Position numbers and translations under genes: made by a program
Notes under the pieces: model-generated
The model's database searches: none
The model's input: the letters and a program-made list of their open reading frames with translations, nothing else
Told to the model about the DNA's origin: nothing
Shown here: positions 23,905-34,085 of the stretch, piece by piece
How the letters are laid out: every line of letters starts with the position of its first letter
Position numbering within the stretch: position 1 is the stretch's first letter
Assembly (NCBI GenBank): GCA_937863685.1
Contig: CALMGM010000010.1
Coordinates: 1-64,000 of the forward strand
DNA from: an uncultured bacterium
Lineage (GTDB): Bacteria; Edwardsbacteria; AC1; EtOH8
DNA length: 64,000 nucleotides
Direction: 5' to 3'

Positions 23905-26076
23905 TTAACTGGAACACTCCTTGTATAAGGCAATGGTCTCGGGACTGACATCCAATCCCAGATCCCTGCGCAAGGAGGTCCGGCAGTTTTGAAACTGTTT
24001 GGCTATAAGCTCCTTTCTGCCCAAGCGATGAAAGGCTGCCATCAATATACGGTGGGCTTCTTCCAGGCAGCGTTCCCGGGAAACGGCCAGCGATGCGTAT
24101 TTTACGGCATCATCCAGGCTGTTTTGTTTCAGAGACAACCCGGCCAGTGAGAGTAAAGCCTGAAAATACAGCTGCCGGAGCTGCTCCCGCGGACCTTCCA
24201 TCTCCACCGATCTGATATCCGGCAGGAAATCTCCCCGGTATATTTCCGTCGCTCGGCGGTAAAACTCTATGGCAGCATTCTGCTGACCGGTGATTTCGGC
24301 CTGTTTGCCCTTTCGCACATGCGTGCTCAGGTCGAGGAAGTCGATGGCAATGTCCTTTATATCCAAACGGTAGCAGCCACCCCTGAACTCCACGTATCTT
24401 GAATATTTCCCGTCCTTGATCCCCGGTTCAAAGACCCTGCGCAGCTCGGCCACCGCCACCTGAAGATTCAGCGCTGCCGCACTCAGACCTTTCTGGGGCC
24501 ACAGCATCAGGCTGATGACCTCGGCCGGGATGAACTGTTCGGAATCGTTCTGTGGGTTTTCTGATGCGGAAATATGACGCGATAACAGAATACCCAATAC
24601 CTGCCGGGAGGCGGTCCTCTTCCAGCGCTCAACCGTCCGTCCATTTATCGAGATACCCAAAGATCCCAGGGTGGTGATCTCCAGTCTGGTGCTGCCAATT
24701 GACCCGCCTGAATCAGCCGTGTCATCGCTAAATTTTTGACCCAGCTTGCTCAAGTACTTCGAGGAGCTTCTCGCTTTCTGATACCCTGCCAGTAGGTGCC
24801 TGAAATTATCGGGATGCTGCCCGTCGAAAAGGAAATCATAACCGTGTTTCTGGCAGAGCCTCAGGGTTTTAGAGAATGTCCGGCAGAACGAGGACTGTCT
24901 TTTTTGAGCCAGATATATCTCCGCCAGATTCAACAGAGCCAGTGCCTGCTTATACGACATGCCGTTCTTGGCGTAGACCTTAAGTAATTTCGAAGCGCAA
25001 TGCAGGGCCCCAGGCAGGTCCCTTCTGGCAAGGTGCACCCGGGAAAGAGTATATTCCGCTTGGGCGGCATCCAGCGGCCGCTCTGAAGATATCTTCTCCT
25101 CGGCCTGCCGGGCATATTTCAGGGAGAGGGAGAGGCTGCCCTGCAGCCGGTGGAGAGTGCTCAGGGCCGTAAGGCAGGAGAAATAATATGAGGTTTCATC
25201 TGAACTGTCGGCATTCTCCAAAGCGAATTTAAGGGTCTTTTCCGCTTCCGGGAACCGTCTTTGGTACATCTGGCATTCGCCTAGGTATATCCTGGCAGGT
25301 CCCAGAGCCATCCCCAGGCCGATCTTCTCGATCTCGGGTATGACCGAGGTCAATAAAAGCTCGGCTTTCTCCAGTTCGAACATCTCCAGATAAAGCGATG
25401 AAAGGTTCACCGCCGCCAGGCAGTAACTGCGCCGATTGTCGGAATCACGGTAAAAACGAAGGACCTCCTCTTTTTCCTTCCGGGCTTTCTCCAGCTCACC
25501 CAGCGTTTTGGTGATGGCCGAGGCATTGGCCAGGGTGCGGATCTGCCCTTCCTTCTCCCCGGCCCGGATATAGATATTCATCACCCGGGCGTAGATCTGC
25601 GATGCTTTCTTATGATCCAGCAGCCTCCAGTAGCTCCCGGCCATGGCGGCCAGAAGTCCGGCCCGGCCCCGGTAATCATTTTTGTCCAGGTATTTCAGGC
25701 CCTGCTGGCAGTCAGATATGGCTTTTTGGTTCTGCCCCATGTCCTGATGGATGTAAGAAAGGTAACGGTAGGCGGCGGAAAGGGATGATTGGTCCCGGGC
25801 TTTTTTTAAAACGGGTATGGCTGTGGTAAGATAGCGCAGGGCTGATTTGAGTTCTCCACTCTGGTAATCGGCATTGGCCGTGATAAGGATAAGCTTGGGA
25901 TGGCTGAAAAAATACTCTTTGGGGATCTGTGCCAAAAGCTTCTTAAGCTCCGCAAGCCTCCCCGGCTGAAGCAGGTCCCGGCTGTGTTCCATGAGCAATT
26001 TTACGGCTGGGTCAAACTGCTTTTGGCAAAGGTTTTCGTCGATCTGACAAAAGATATCAATTTTGCTTTTCAACAT
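23905..26076 (-). CDS. TPR-rich transcriptional activator with C-terminal winged helix and BTAD
   Basis: A 723-residue cytoplasmic regulator. Residues about 15-440 are helical tetratricopeptide-like repeats (e.g. QSGELKSALRYLTTAIPVL, YRYLSYIHQDMGQNQKAI). About 465-570 is an OmpR/SARP-type winged helix (LEITTLGSLGISINGRTV ... NLQVAVAELRRVFEP ... GGCYRLD). About 580-720 is a bacterial transcriptional activator domain (DFLDLSTHVRKGKQ ... RCLEEAHRILMAAFHRLG ... ELGLD-like RRDLGLDVSPET). In SARP proteins the DNA-binding part is N-terminal; here it follows the TPR region. It is divergent from the TetR gene and upstream of the cargo gene, so it may control that cargo. Its own promoter predicts a leaderless start. 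Confidence 0.85.
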   Translation of the reverse strand: MLKSKIDIFCQIDENLCQKQFDPAVKLLMEHSRDLLQPGRLAELKKLLAQIPKEYFFSHPKLILITANADYQSGELKSALRYLTTAIPVLKKARDQSSLSAAYRYLSYIHQDMGQNQKAISDCQQGLKYLDKNDYRGRAGLLAAMAGSYWRLLDHKKASQIYARVMNIYIRAGEKEGQIRTLANASAITKTLGELEKARKEKEEVLRFYRDSDNRRSYCLAAVNLSSLYLEMFELEKAELLLTSVIPEIEKIGLGMALGPARIYLGECQMYQRRFPEAEKTLKFALENADSSDETSYYFSCLTALSTLHRLQGSLSLSLKYARQAEEKISSERPLDAAQAEYTLSRVHLARRDLPGALHCASKLLKVYAKNGMSYKQALALLNLAEIYLAQKRQSSFCRTFSKTLRLCQKHGYDFLFDGQHPDNFRHLLAGYQKARSSSKYLSKLGQKFSDDTADSGGSIGSTRLEITTLGSLGISINGRTVERWKRTASRQVLGILLSRHISASENPQNDSEQFIPAEVISLMLWPQKGLSAAALNLQVAVAELRRVFEPGIKDGKYSRYVEFRGGCYRLDIKDIAIDFLDLSTHVRKGKQAEITGQQNAAIEFYRRATEIYRGDFLPDIRSVEMEGPREQLRQLYFQALLSLAGLSLKQNSLDDAVKYASLAVSRERCLEEAHRILMAAFHRLGRKELIAKQFQNCRTSLRRDLGLDVSPETIALYKECSS

Positions 26077-26082
26077 AGCTTA

Positions 26083-26112
26083 ATAGTAACTATTATTGCA
26101 CCGGGATGTCAA
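26083..26112 (-). promoter_or_regulatory. Promoter of the BTAD regulator, predicted leaderless
   Basis: On the reverse strand TTGACA (26112-26107), an 18-base spacer, TACTAT (26088-26083), then exactly six bases before the ATG at 26076. The expected +1 coincides with the A of the start codon. No Shine-Dalgarno is present. Confidence 0.65.
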
Positions 26113-26171
26113 GAAAATTGTTGCTAAACATAAAATGACAGGAAATAGATGTCGCATTGCTTCAATATCTA

Positions 26172-26209
26172 TTGACAATAAGACCCAATGATAGTATACT
26201 GTAAGTATA
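26172..26209 (+). promoter_or_regulatory. Promoter and candidate operator of the TetR gene
   Basis: TTGACA (26172-26177), a 17-base spacer and TATACT (26195-26200). The -10 box forms one arm of a perfect inverted repeat TATACT-GTA-AGTATA (26195-26209), well placed for autorepression by the TetR protein encoded next. A second inverted repeat, AATAGAT (26144-26150) with ATCTATT (26167-26173), touches the -35 box. Confidence 0.65.
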
Positions 26210-26231
26210 TAATATAATACAAAGAGTATAT

Positions 26232-26885
26232 ATGAGCAAACAGTCACGAAAAGATCAAACAAGGGTTCTCCGCCAAAGCGAAATCATTGAGGTTGCAACA
26301 CGGTTGTTTGAGACCAGAGGCATTGAGAATACAACAATGGACGATATCGCACGTGAAGCCGAATATACAAAATGCACCTTGTATGCCTATTTTGCCAGCA
26401 AAGAGGACCTGTGCATTGCCGTATTCCTTGAAAGCATCCACAAACGCTGGCAACTACAGCAGGCAACAATGGACGCATGCTCCACCGGCCTGGCCAAGCT
26501 GCGTGCCTTTGGCCAGACCTATTACACGTTCTTCAGAAATCATGGGATGTATCTGCGACTTATGTTCTATCTGGATTATCTGGGAATAGATATCAAAAAT
26601 ACGGACCAGGCCATCTTTGCCAGATACCGAGCTCGTAATAACGAGATGGTCAATTATCTCAGAGATGTCTTTCGTCAAGCTATGGTCGAGGGTTCTGTGC
26701 GCAAAGATATTGATGTGGATCTGACAATAAGCCAATGGGTATATTCACTTAGAGCCATATTGCACCGGGCCACTCAAAATTCTTATACTTTTGCCAAGTT
26801 CAAACCCGAAAAATATTATTACAGTTTTTTCGACGTACTGATAAATTCAGTAGCAATCGATAAAGCCAAAAGCCTGAAAAGATAA
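26232..26885 (+). CDS. TetR family transcriptional regulator
   Basis: A 217-residue regulator. The N-terminal helix-turn-helix is clear: EIIEVATRLFETRGIENTT then MDDIAREAEYTKCTLYAYFASKEDL (about residues 18-64), with the usual YxYFxSKEDL end. The C-terminal ligand-binding region (about 75-205) is all-helical and not assigned. It is read divergently from the BTAD regulator across a 155-base region that holds promoters for both and an inverted repeat over its own -10 box, so autoregulation and possibly control of the divergent gene are likely. The inducing ligand is unknown. Confidence 0.9.
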   Translation: MSKQSRKDQTRVLRQSEIIEVATRLFETRGIENTTMDDIAREAEYTKCTLYAYFASKEDLCIAVFLESIHKRWQLQQATMDACSTGLAKLRAFGQTYYTFFRNHGMYLRLMFYLDYLGIDIKNTDQAIFARYRARNNEMVNYLRDVFRQAMVEGSVRKDIDVDLTISQWVYSLRAILHRATQNSYTFAKFKPEKYYYSFFDVLINSVAIDKAKSLKR

Positions 26886-26956
26886 AAACCCCTTCGGTCC
26901 GGTCCTTTTAGCTGTCGAAACTGTGAGAAATGGAAGTAAAACGAAAGGATTTCATC

Positions 26957-28468
26957 ATGACAAGGATTTTATGGGTATTCATGTTGTGCGGCTCGATCGT
27001 AGATCTGACCGTATTGCCCGCTGCCGGGCAAACGACTTGGGCAATGATTTATGGTGGCTCATATGATGACGTGTGCTATTCCGCCCGGCAAATTTCTGAA
27101 GGAGGGTTCGTAGGTACAGGGGTGACCTATTCTTATGGCAATCAGGGTCAGGTATATCTGTTCCGAACCGATTCACTGGGAAACCAGCTATGGGCGCGGG
27201 CGTTAGGAGGAGGCAGTGATGATGCTGGGCAATCAGTGCTGCAGACGAATGACGGAGGATTCCTGGTTGCCGGATGGACCAAATCATACGGACCAGGAAC
27301 GCCGACCTATGCTAATATTTATCTGATTAAGACGAATATTTCCGGCGATACTCTTTGGACAAAACGTTACGGTGGCGCGGAGGAAGACTGCGGTTACTCC
27401 TTGCAAACGACTACAGACGGTGGTTTCATCATTGCTGGCAGCACAAAATCGACCGGTGCCGGGGAGGAAGATATGTACTGCATCAAGACGGATTCCGCAG
27501 GTGATACGGCCTGGACCGGGGCATACGGCGGTGCGGCAACGGACAAGGCTCAAGCGATTGCTGGCGCTACAACCGGCGGATACCTGCTGGCGGGCAATAC
27601 CTTCTCCTTCGGGCCGGGAACTTCCGACAGCTCCAATGGATATCTTGTTCGAATTGATGATAATGGGGATACCCTGTGGACCCGGTTCTTTGGCGGAATC
27701 GGCAATGACGGTTTCCACGGGGTCTGTGCTGTGCCGGGCGGAGGCTTCGTCGCAGTTGGCTGGTCTTCGGGCAGCGGGGTTTCGGTGGATATGTTCCTCG
27801 TTCGAGTCAACGATAACGGCGACTCTCTGTGGACGAAACTTATCGGCGGAGCAGGGCATGATGACGGTTTCGGCGTCGAACCGACCTCTGACGGCGGGTT
27901 TGTTATTGGAGGTTTTACCGATTCATATGGCGCAGGCGGGGCCGATATTTATCTTGTTAAAATCGATTCGACAGGAGAGGTTCAGTGGACCAAGACCTTT
28001 GGCGGAGAAGAGTGGGATTTGGGACAATCAATCGAAACTACTGCAGATGGCAGGTTCATAATCGGGGGATTCACCTACTCCTTCGGGACAGGAACGCCAA
28101 CCCATTGCAATGCATATTTGATAAAAACCGACGGGGATGGAAACGTTGGCGTATCAGACCAGCCGCCCACAGCCGGAACCAGTGGCAGCAAAGACCAAAT
28201 AAAGATACAGACACGGCCAAATCCCTTTAAGCAAAACACAGAGATACAGTATCATCTACTCAACCGGGGAAATGTGACGTTAACTGTCTATAATATTTGC
28301 GGGCATTTGGTGAAAAGGCTGGTCAATCAGTTCCAGGAAGCAGGTGTCCATACGAGTAAATGGGACGGGAAGGATCAATACAATCGTTCGGTTGCTTCCG
28401 GCGTGTATCATATCCGATTGCAGGCCGGAAGGAGGTATGTGGCCAAGAAGGTGATTGTGGCACGATAA
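26957..28468 (+). CDS. Secreted repeat protein with T9SS sorting domain
   Basis: A 503-residue exported protein. The start at 26957 (MTRILWVFMLCGSIVD) is chosen for its GAAAGGA ribosome binding site and for placing the signal peptide at the N-terminus; a codon at 26930 is in frame upstream. After the signal peptide come about seven repeats of roughly 50-55 residues with the pattern GGFxxxGxTxSxGxGxxDxYLxKxDxxGDTLWTKxxGG (split here), a beta-propeller-like family common in T9SS cargo. The C-terminus (TRPNPFKQNTEIQYHL, VYNICGHLVKRL, GVYHIRLQAG, KKVIVAR) is a type A sorting domain. The ligand or partner is unknown. Confidence 0.82.
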   Translation: MTRILWVFMLCGSIVDLTVLPAAGQTTWAMIYGGSYDDVCYSARQISEGGFVGTGVTYSYGNQGQVYLFRTDSLGNQLWARALGGGSDDAGQSVLQTNDGGFLVAGWTKSYGPGTPTYANIYLIKTNISGDTLWTKRYGGAEEDCGYSLQTTTDGGFIIAGSTKSTGAGEEDMYCIKTDSAGDTAWTGAYGGAATDKAQAIAGATTGGYLLAGNTFSFGPGTSDSSNGYLVRIDDNGDTLWTRFFGGIGNDGFHGVCAVPGGGFVAVGWSSGSGVSVDMFLVRVNDNGDSLWTKLIGGAGHDDGFGVEPTSDGGFVIGGFTDSYGAGGADIYLVKIDSTGEVQWTKTFGGEEWDLGQSIETTADGRFIIGGFTYSFGTGTPTHCNAYLIKTDGDGNVGVSDQPPTAGTSGSKDQIKIQTRPNPFKQNTEIQYHLLNRGNVTLTVYNICGHLVKRLVNQFQEAGVHTSKWDGKDQYNRSVASGVYHIRLQAGRRYVAKKVIVAR

Positions 28469-28554
28469 TCAATTATATAACAGGGAAAGAGGAGGCACAA
28501 GGATATAACCGTGGGCCTCCGTTGTCTGTCATTACAGATGTAAAAAAAGGCCAT

Positions 28555-28590
28555 AAAAAAGAAGCCATTTTAGTGAATGGCTTCTTTTTT
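28555..28590. terminator. Bidirectional terminator between cargo gene and tRNA-Val
   Basis: AAAAAAGAAGCCATT (28555-28569) pairs with AATGGCTTCTTTTTT (28576-28590) around a six-base loop. A and T runs at both ends let it serve the forward cargo gene and the reverse tRNA. Confidence 0.9.
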
Positions 28591-28666
28591 GGTGGGCGGT
28601 ACAAGATTCGAACTTGTGACCTCTGGTATGTGAGACCAGCGCTCTAACCAGCTGAGCTAACCGCCC
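28590..28666 (-). tRNA. tRNA-Val (anticodon CAC)
   Basis: A complete cloverleaf on the reverse strand. The acceptor stem GGGCGGT/ACCGCCC has discriminator A and an encoded CCA (28592-28590). The D arm reads TAGCTCAGCTGGTTAGAGC. The anticodon stem is CTGGT/ACCAG with loop CTCACAT, giving anticodon CAC (Val, GUG). The T arm carries GTTCGAAT. It ends directly on the shared terminator. No clear promoter was recognised upstream, where a fragment of the CATCCTGAG repeat phrase lies. Confidence 0.97.
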
Positions 28667-28995
28667 GACTTATGTTGTAACCTCGTCATCCTGAGACCAG
28701 CTTCTTGCATTGCTTTCGAAGGACGCCCGAATATTTAGATTAATAATTAATCAACAAACAAGTAAGTATATCAGTAATACGATTATTTTTCAAGGTAATT
28801 TTAGTTGGATCATTTCAAGTTTTCAAAAATCAGGCAAAATTATAATAGACATGATTGTTGTTGCATATAACATATTATAATGCAAGGCCTTATATGCTAA
28901 AAAATGAATAAAAAACCTTTGCATTTTATCTATATGTTGTGGTATAATTAATCAATAAACACATCACTTTGGGTATTAGAAAACAGGAAAGTAAA
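28667..28995. other. AT-rich intergenic region upstream of recF
   Basis: 329 bases without a gene. Positions 28683-28725 hold a CGTCATCCTGAGACC...CGAAGGACG phrase like the unit at 1372. From 28735 the DNA is strongly AT-rich and includes an inverted repeat GCATATAA/TTATATGC (about 28863-28902). I looked for DnaA boxes because recF, gyrB and gyrA follow, but found no clear TTATNCACA copies. Confidence 0.5.
28919..28948 (+). promoter_or_regulatory. Promoter of the recF-gyrA cluster
   Basis: TTGCAT (28919-28924), an 18-base spacer and consensus TATAAT (28943-28948). The predicted leader of about 40 bases contains AGGAAAG before ATG 28996. Confidence 0.65.
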
Positions 28996-30096
28996 ATGTT
29001 CATTAGAACGGTAAAAGGAAGTAATTTTAGGAATCTATCTACTTTTGATCTGGAGTTTGATCCGGGAAAGAATCTTTTATTGGGTATCAATGGATCGGGC
29101 AAGACCAACCTATTGGAGGCCGTCCATTATCTGTGCATCGGGCGGTCCATGAGGGGCGTGGCCGAGGATGAACAACTGATAGGGTTTACCCGGGAATGGT
29201 TCCGGCTGGAGGGCATCGCCCAAACCTCCGAAGGCGAGATCAATGTTGAGGCTGCCTATAATAAAGAAGAGAAGCGGCTGAAGATCAATGGCGAACTGCA
29301 GCAGAAGCTATCGGAGCTGATCGGCCGGATGCCGGTGGTCAGCCTGTCGCCGGAGGACGACGACCTCTGCAAGTCCGGCCCCGGGGTGCGGCGCCGTTTC
29401 ATGGATCTGGCCATCTCCCAGTTCTCTAAAACCTATCTGGCCGATCTGCAGGATTACACCCGGATACTTAAGCAGCGAAACCATCTGTTGTTTGCCATCA
29501 AGGAGGGGCGCAGCAATGCCGCCTCGTTGGAGGTGTGGAACCAGCAATTGGTGGAATGCGGGATGAAGCTGGTCCGAAAGCGGATGGAGGTCATCGACGA
29601 TCTGAAGGAAATGGCGGGCAGCAGGTATGTGGGTATCTCCGGCGGACGGGAGCGGCTGGGGCTGCGGTATCACCTGTCCTACAAATACGAACCGGGCCAG
29701 CCGATAGAGGAGGCCTTCGCCAAGGCCTTGACCACCGGTTTCGAGTTCGAGCGAAGGCGGGGGATAACCATGTTCGGTCCGCACCGCGACGATCTGGAGA
29801 TATCGCTGGCCGGGATGCGCATCCGCCAGTTCGGCTCGCAGGGCCAGCAGCGGACGGCGGCCATTGCCTTAAAACTGGCAGTGGCCGAGATCATGGCCTT
29901 TCAATTGAAGGAAAAGCCGGTGATCCTGCTGGATGAGATCTTCGCCGAGCTGGACAGCGGCCGGTCGGGTCTGTTGATTCAGCAGCTGGACCCGGAGTGC
30001 CAGGTGTTCATTGCTTCGGCCCACGAGAACGACGTCACCCGCCAGGACGGCTTTAAAAAATTTCGGCTGGAAGAGGGCAGGATAGAAGTAATTTGA
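28996..30096 (+). CDS. recF: DNA replication and repair protein RecF
   Basis: An SMC-like ATPase that helps load RecA at single-strand gaps. ATG 28996 (MFIRTVKGSNFRNLS) is used rather than an upstream TTG because RecF proteins start just before the strand that leads to Walker A, and AGGAAAG fits. The protein is 366 residues. Walker A GINGSGKTNLLEAVHYL is at residues 30-46, the signature FGSQGQQRTAAIALKLA near 283 and Walker B PVILLDEIFAELD near 312. It opens a replication-linked cluster with dciA, gyrB and gyrA. dnaA and dnaN are not alongside. Confidence 0.96.
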   Translation: MFIRTVKGSNFRNLSTFDLEFDPGKNLLLGINGSGKTNLLEAVHYLCIGRSMRGVAEDEQLIGFTREWFRLEGIAQTSEGEINVEAAYNKEEKRLKINGELQQKLSELIGRMPVVSLSPEDDDLCKSGPGVRRRFMDLAISQFSKTYLADLQDYTRILKQRNHLLFAIKEGRSNAASLEVWNQQLVECGMKLVRKRMEVIDDLKEMAGSRYVGISGGRERLGLRYHLSYKYEPGQPIEEAFAKALTTGFEFERRRGITMFGPHRDDLEISLAGMRIRQFGSQGQQRTAAIALKLAVAEIMAFQLKEKPVILLDEIFAELDSGRSGLLIQQLDPECQVFIASAHENDVTRQDGFKKFRLEEGRIEVI

Positions 30097-30215
30097 TCTG
30101 CCACAAAGAGGGGTTGCATCTTTCCAGCCCATTCGTTCGCAAGGCACGATGCTCCTGCTCGGGGCAGGTCATCTTGAACTTTTAAACAAATTTATCATCA
30201 GATTGATAGGCTTTT
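30097..30215. other. Spacer with repeat fragment
   Basis: The recF-Nudix gap contains CCATTCGTTCGCAAGG and CTGCTCGGGGCAGGTCATC pieces in the style of the intergenic repeat phrases near 1372-1472. The first genes of the cluster are otherwise tightly spaced. No promoter was recognised. Confidence 0.4.
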
Positions 30216-30674
30216 ATGAAATTAGCCACACTGTGTTATATCCGGAAGGACGGGCGGACCCTGATGATGCACCGCATCAAACGCAAAGACGACCTGCACT
30301 ACGGCAAATGGAATGGTCTGGGCGGCAAGATGCAGCCGGGAGAAACCCCCGAGGAATGCGTCATCCGGGAGGTGAAGGAGGAAAGCGGCCTGCTGGCAAA
30401 AGATCCCCATCTGAACGGGTTTCTCACTTTTCCTTCTTTTGACGAATGGGACGACTGGTATGTGTTCGTCTTCACCGTGGAGAGGTTCCGGGGTAAATTG
30501 CTGGATTCGTCCGAGGGTTATTTGAAATGGGTCGAGAACAGGGATCTGTTAAAGCTGGACCTGTGGGAGGGCGACCATATCTTTTTGCCCTGGCTGGATG
30601 ATAAAAAATTCTTCTCGGCCAAGTTCAACTACCAGAGCGGCCAGCTGAAGGACCATTCGGTCAATTTCTACTGA
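30216..30674 (+). CDS. Nudix hydrolase (MutT/8-oxo-dGTP diphosphatase-like)
   Basis: A 152-residue Nudix enzyme that hydrolyses a nucleoside diphosphate linked to another group. The Nudix box is complete: GKMQPGETPEECVIREVKEE followed by SGL (about residues 37-59), with the REVKEE metal ligands. The opening KLATLCYIRKDGRTLMMHRIK and the later WDDWYVFVFTVERF and WLDDKKFFSAKF parts resemble MutT/MTH1-type 8-oxo-dGTP diphosphatases, but substrate is not fixed by sequence. It lies inside the recF-gyrB cluster, five bases before a nucleoside phosphorylase gene, which fits nucleotide-pool cleaning. Confidence 0.87.
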   Translation: MKLATLCYIRKDGRTLMMHRIKRKDDLHYGKWNGLGGKMQPGETPEECVIREVKEESGLLAKDPHLNGFLTFPSFDEWDDWYVFVFTVERFRGKLLDSSEGYLKWVENRDLLKLDLWEGDHIFLPWLDDKKFFSAKFNYQSGQLKDHSVNFY

Positions 30675-30679
30675 TCGAC

Positions 30680-31420
30680 ATGCAACTCTCCATTACATCG
30701 GCCAGGGCCTTTATAGAGGAAAGCATCTCCAAGGACGGATTGACAATCGAAGATGTCATGTTGGAATACCCGGCGGTGCTGTCATTTCGATATCTGTGGC
30801 ATCAGGTCAAGGACCAGACGGGCCTTCAGGAGTTCGGCCACCAGGTGCTGAAGGGTGCTTATATCCACCATGACAGCCTTTTCGTCGAGAGCCGGATATC
30901 GTCGCCGGCCATGGCCATACAGGTGGAAACCCTGCTGGCCTTGGGGGTGAAAAAGATAGTCTACATAGGCATCGCCGGCTCCATATCCCCGGAGCTGAGC
31001 ATCGGAGATGTGGTGGTCTCGACCGGGGCCATCAACGAGACCGGCACCGGAATTTGCTACGGATACGACCTGAAGACGGTGATCCCGCCCGACCAGGATT
31101 TTACCCGTTACATCCACGGCCGTTTGAAGAGCCGGGGACTGGAGCCTCGCCTGGCGGTCCACTGGGCCACCGATGCTCCCTATCAGGAGACCAGGGACAA
31201 GGTCAATGAATACCGCAAAATGGGAGCGGCCTGCGTGGAGATGGAGGGGGCCGGTCTTTTTGCCGTGGCCCGCCGATATGTCATTCCGGCGGCGGCAGTA
31301 TTCGTGATCTCCGACGAGCTTAAAGAGACCGGCTGGATCCAGGGCTGGGGGGACCCGAATTTCAAAGATGCCATGTCAAACCTGACCGGGGCCATGATCC
31401 ATCTGTCCCGCGATCTGTGA
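30680..31420 (+). CDS. Nucleoside phosphorylase (uridine/purine phosphorylase family)
   Basis: A 246-residue member of the PNP/UDP phosphorylase superfamily, which splits nucleosides with phosphate into base and ribose-1-phosphate. Seen: a phosphate/ribose-site region KKIVYIGIAGSISPELSIGD (split, about residues 90-110), then a base-site region AACVEMEGAGLFAVARRY near 185 with the conserved Met-Glu that binds ribose, and VFVISDELKE with the catalytic Asp region. Uridine phosphorylase-like and purine-type enzymes share these, so the base is uncertain. It is five bases after the Nudix gene and seven before dciA, so it belongs to the same operon. Confidence 0.85.
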   Translation: MQLSITSARAFIEESISKDGLTIEDVMLEYPAVLSFRYLWHQVKDQTGLQEFGHQVLKGAYIHHDSLFVESRISSPAMAIQVETLLALGVKKIVYIGIAGSISPELSIGDVVVSTGAINETGTGICYGYDLKTVIPPDQDFTRYIHGRLKSRGLEPRLAVHWATDAPYQETRDKVNEYRKMGAACVEMEGAGLFAVARRYVIPAAAVFVISDELKETGWIQGWGDPNFKDAMSNLTGAMIHLSRDL

Positions 31421-31427
31421 GGCAAGA

Positions 31428-31724
31428 ATGAAAAAACCGGAAGCGGTGGGGGATATCTTAAGCCGGGTCCTGAAATCACTGGAGATAGACCAGAAGATGG
31501 ACGAAGCCAGGGCCCTGGCGGCCTGGCCGGAGGCGGCCGGCCCCAAGATCGCAGCCAACACCCGGGCGGTCTCGGTGATCCGGGGCAGGCTGCTGGTAGA
31601 GGCCAAAAGCCCGTCCTGGGTGCAGGAATGCACCCTGTTGCGGGTCAGACTCAGGGAAAAGATCAATGAACTGACAGGGTCCCGGGCCGTCAAGGACATC
31701 ACCTTCAAGGCCGGGCCTTTCTAA
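31428..31724 (+). CDS. dciA: DUF721/DciA-like replicative helicase loader
   Basis: A 98-residue DUF721 protein. The family's compact domain is visible: AVGDILSRVLKSLEIDQK then LAAWPEAAGPKIAANTRAV, and LLVEAKSPSWVQECTLLR. DciA proteins recruit the DnaB helicase in bacteria lacking DnaC/DnaI. Its place before gyrB in a recF cluster is the classic location. The size is minimal, essentially the core domain. It sits seven bases after the phosphorylase gene. Confidence 0.88.
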   Translation: MKKPEAVGDILSRVLKSLEIDQKMDEARALAAWPEAAGPKIAANTRAVSVIRGRLLVEAKSPSWVQECTLLRVRLREKINELTGSRAVKDITFKAGPF

Positions 31725-31738
31725 CAGAACGAAAATAA

Positions 31739-33667
<1,929 letters not shown>

Positions 33668-33749
33668 TTTACCGCTGAGATACAGGGGCTCAAATAATTT
33701 TCCGGATTCCTGTCATTGGAAAGATAAATAAATCGTATTTGGAGGCGCC

Positions 33750-34085
33750 ATGGCCGCCAGATATTACGCGGTTAAAAAGGTTTTGGAGCAGGCCGAAAGG
33801 ATCGGCCCGGCCACCGAGAAGATGTTCTATGTGATGAACGACGAGGTGCTGATCGGGGTGGTCCGGGGAAGCAAATACGCCATTGCTGCCGATCTGACCG
33901 ACAAAAAGGAATACCTGGCCTTTTACCAGGCCTGCCAGAAGGGACATTGGGTGGATATCGAACTGTACCGGATGTCCCGGGAACAGGCCGAGAGTTGCCC
34001 GGACCAGGGACGAGTGACCATCGCGGACCTGAAGGCCCTCGATAAAAAAACCCGGACCAAGAAAAATAATATAAAGGATATATAG
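33750..34085 (+). CDS. Small uncharacterised protein between gyrB and gyrA
   Basis: A 111-residue product not recognised. GGAGG sits eight bases before the ATG, and the stop codon abuts the gyrA ATG, so it is almost certainly translated. It looks like a small alpha/beta protein: helix (YYAVKKVLEQAERI), strands (KMFYVMNDEVLIGVVRG, KYAIAADLTD), then WVDIELYRMSREQAESCP and a very basic tail (KKTRTKKNNIKDI). There is no signal or membrane segment. Its position suggests a role tied to gyrase or topology, but only by association. Confidence 0.7.
   Translation: MAARYYAVKKVLEQAERIGPATEKMFYVMNDEVLIGVVRGSKYAIAADLTDKKEYLAFYQACQKGHWVDIELYRMSREQAESCPDQGRVTIADLKALDKKTRTKKNNIKDI

Noticed and set aside
28735-28995. 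AT-rich region before recF considered as a replication origin
   Set aside because: recF and gyrase genes are nearby, but dnaA and dnaN are not, and I found no clear DnaA boxes. It is more simply an AT-rich promoter region.
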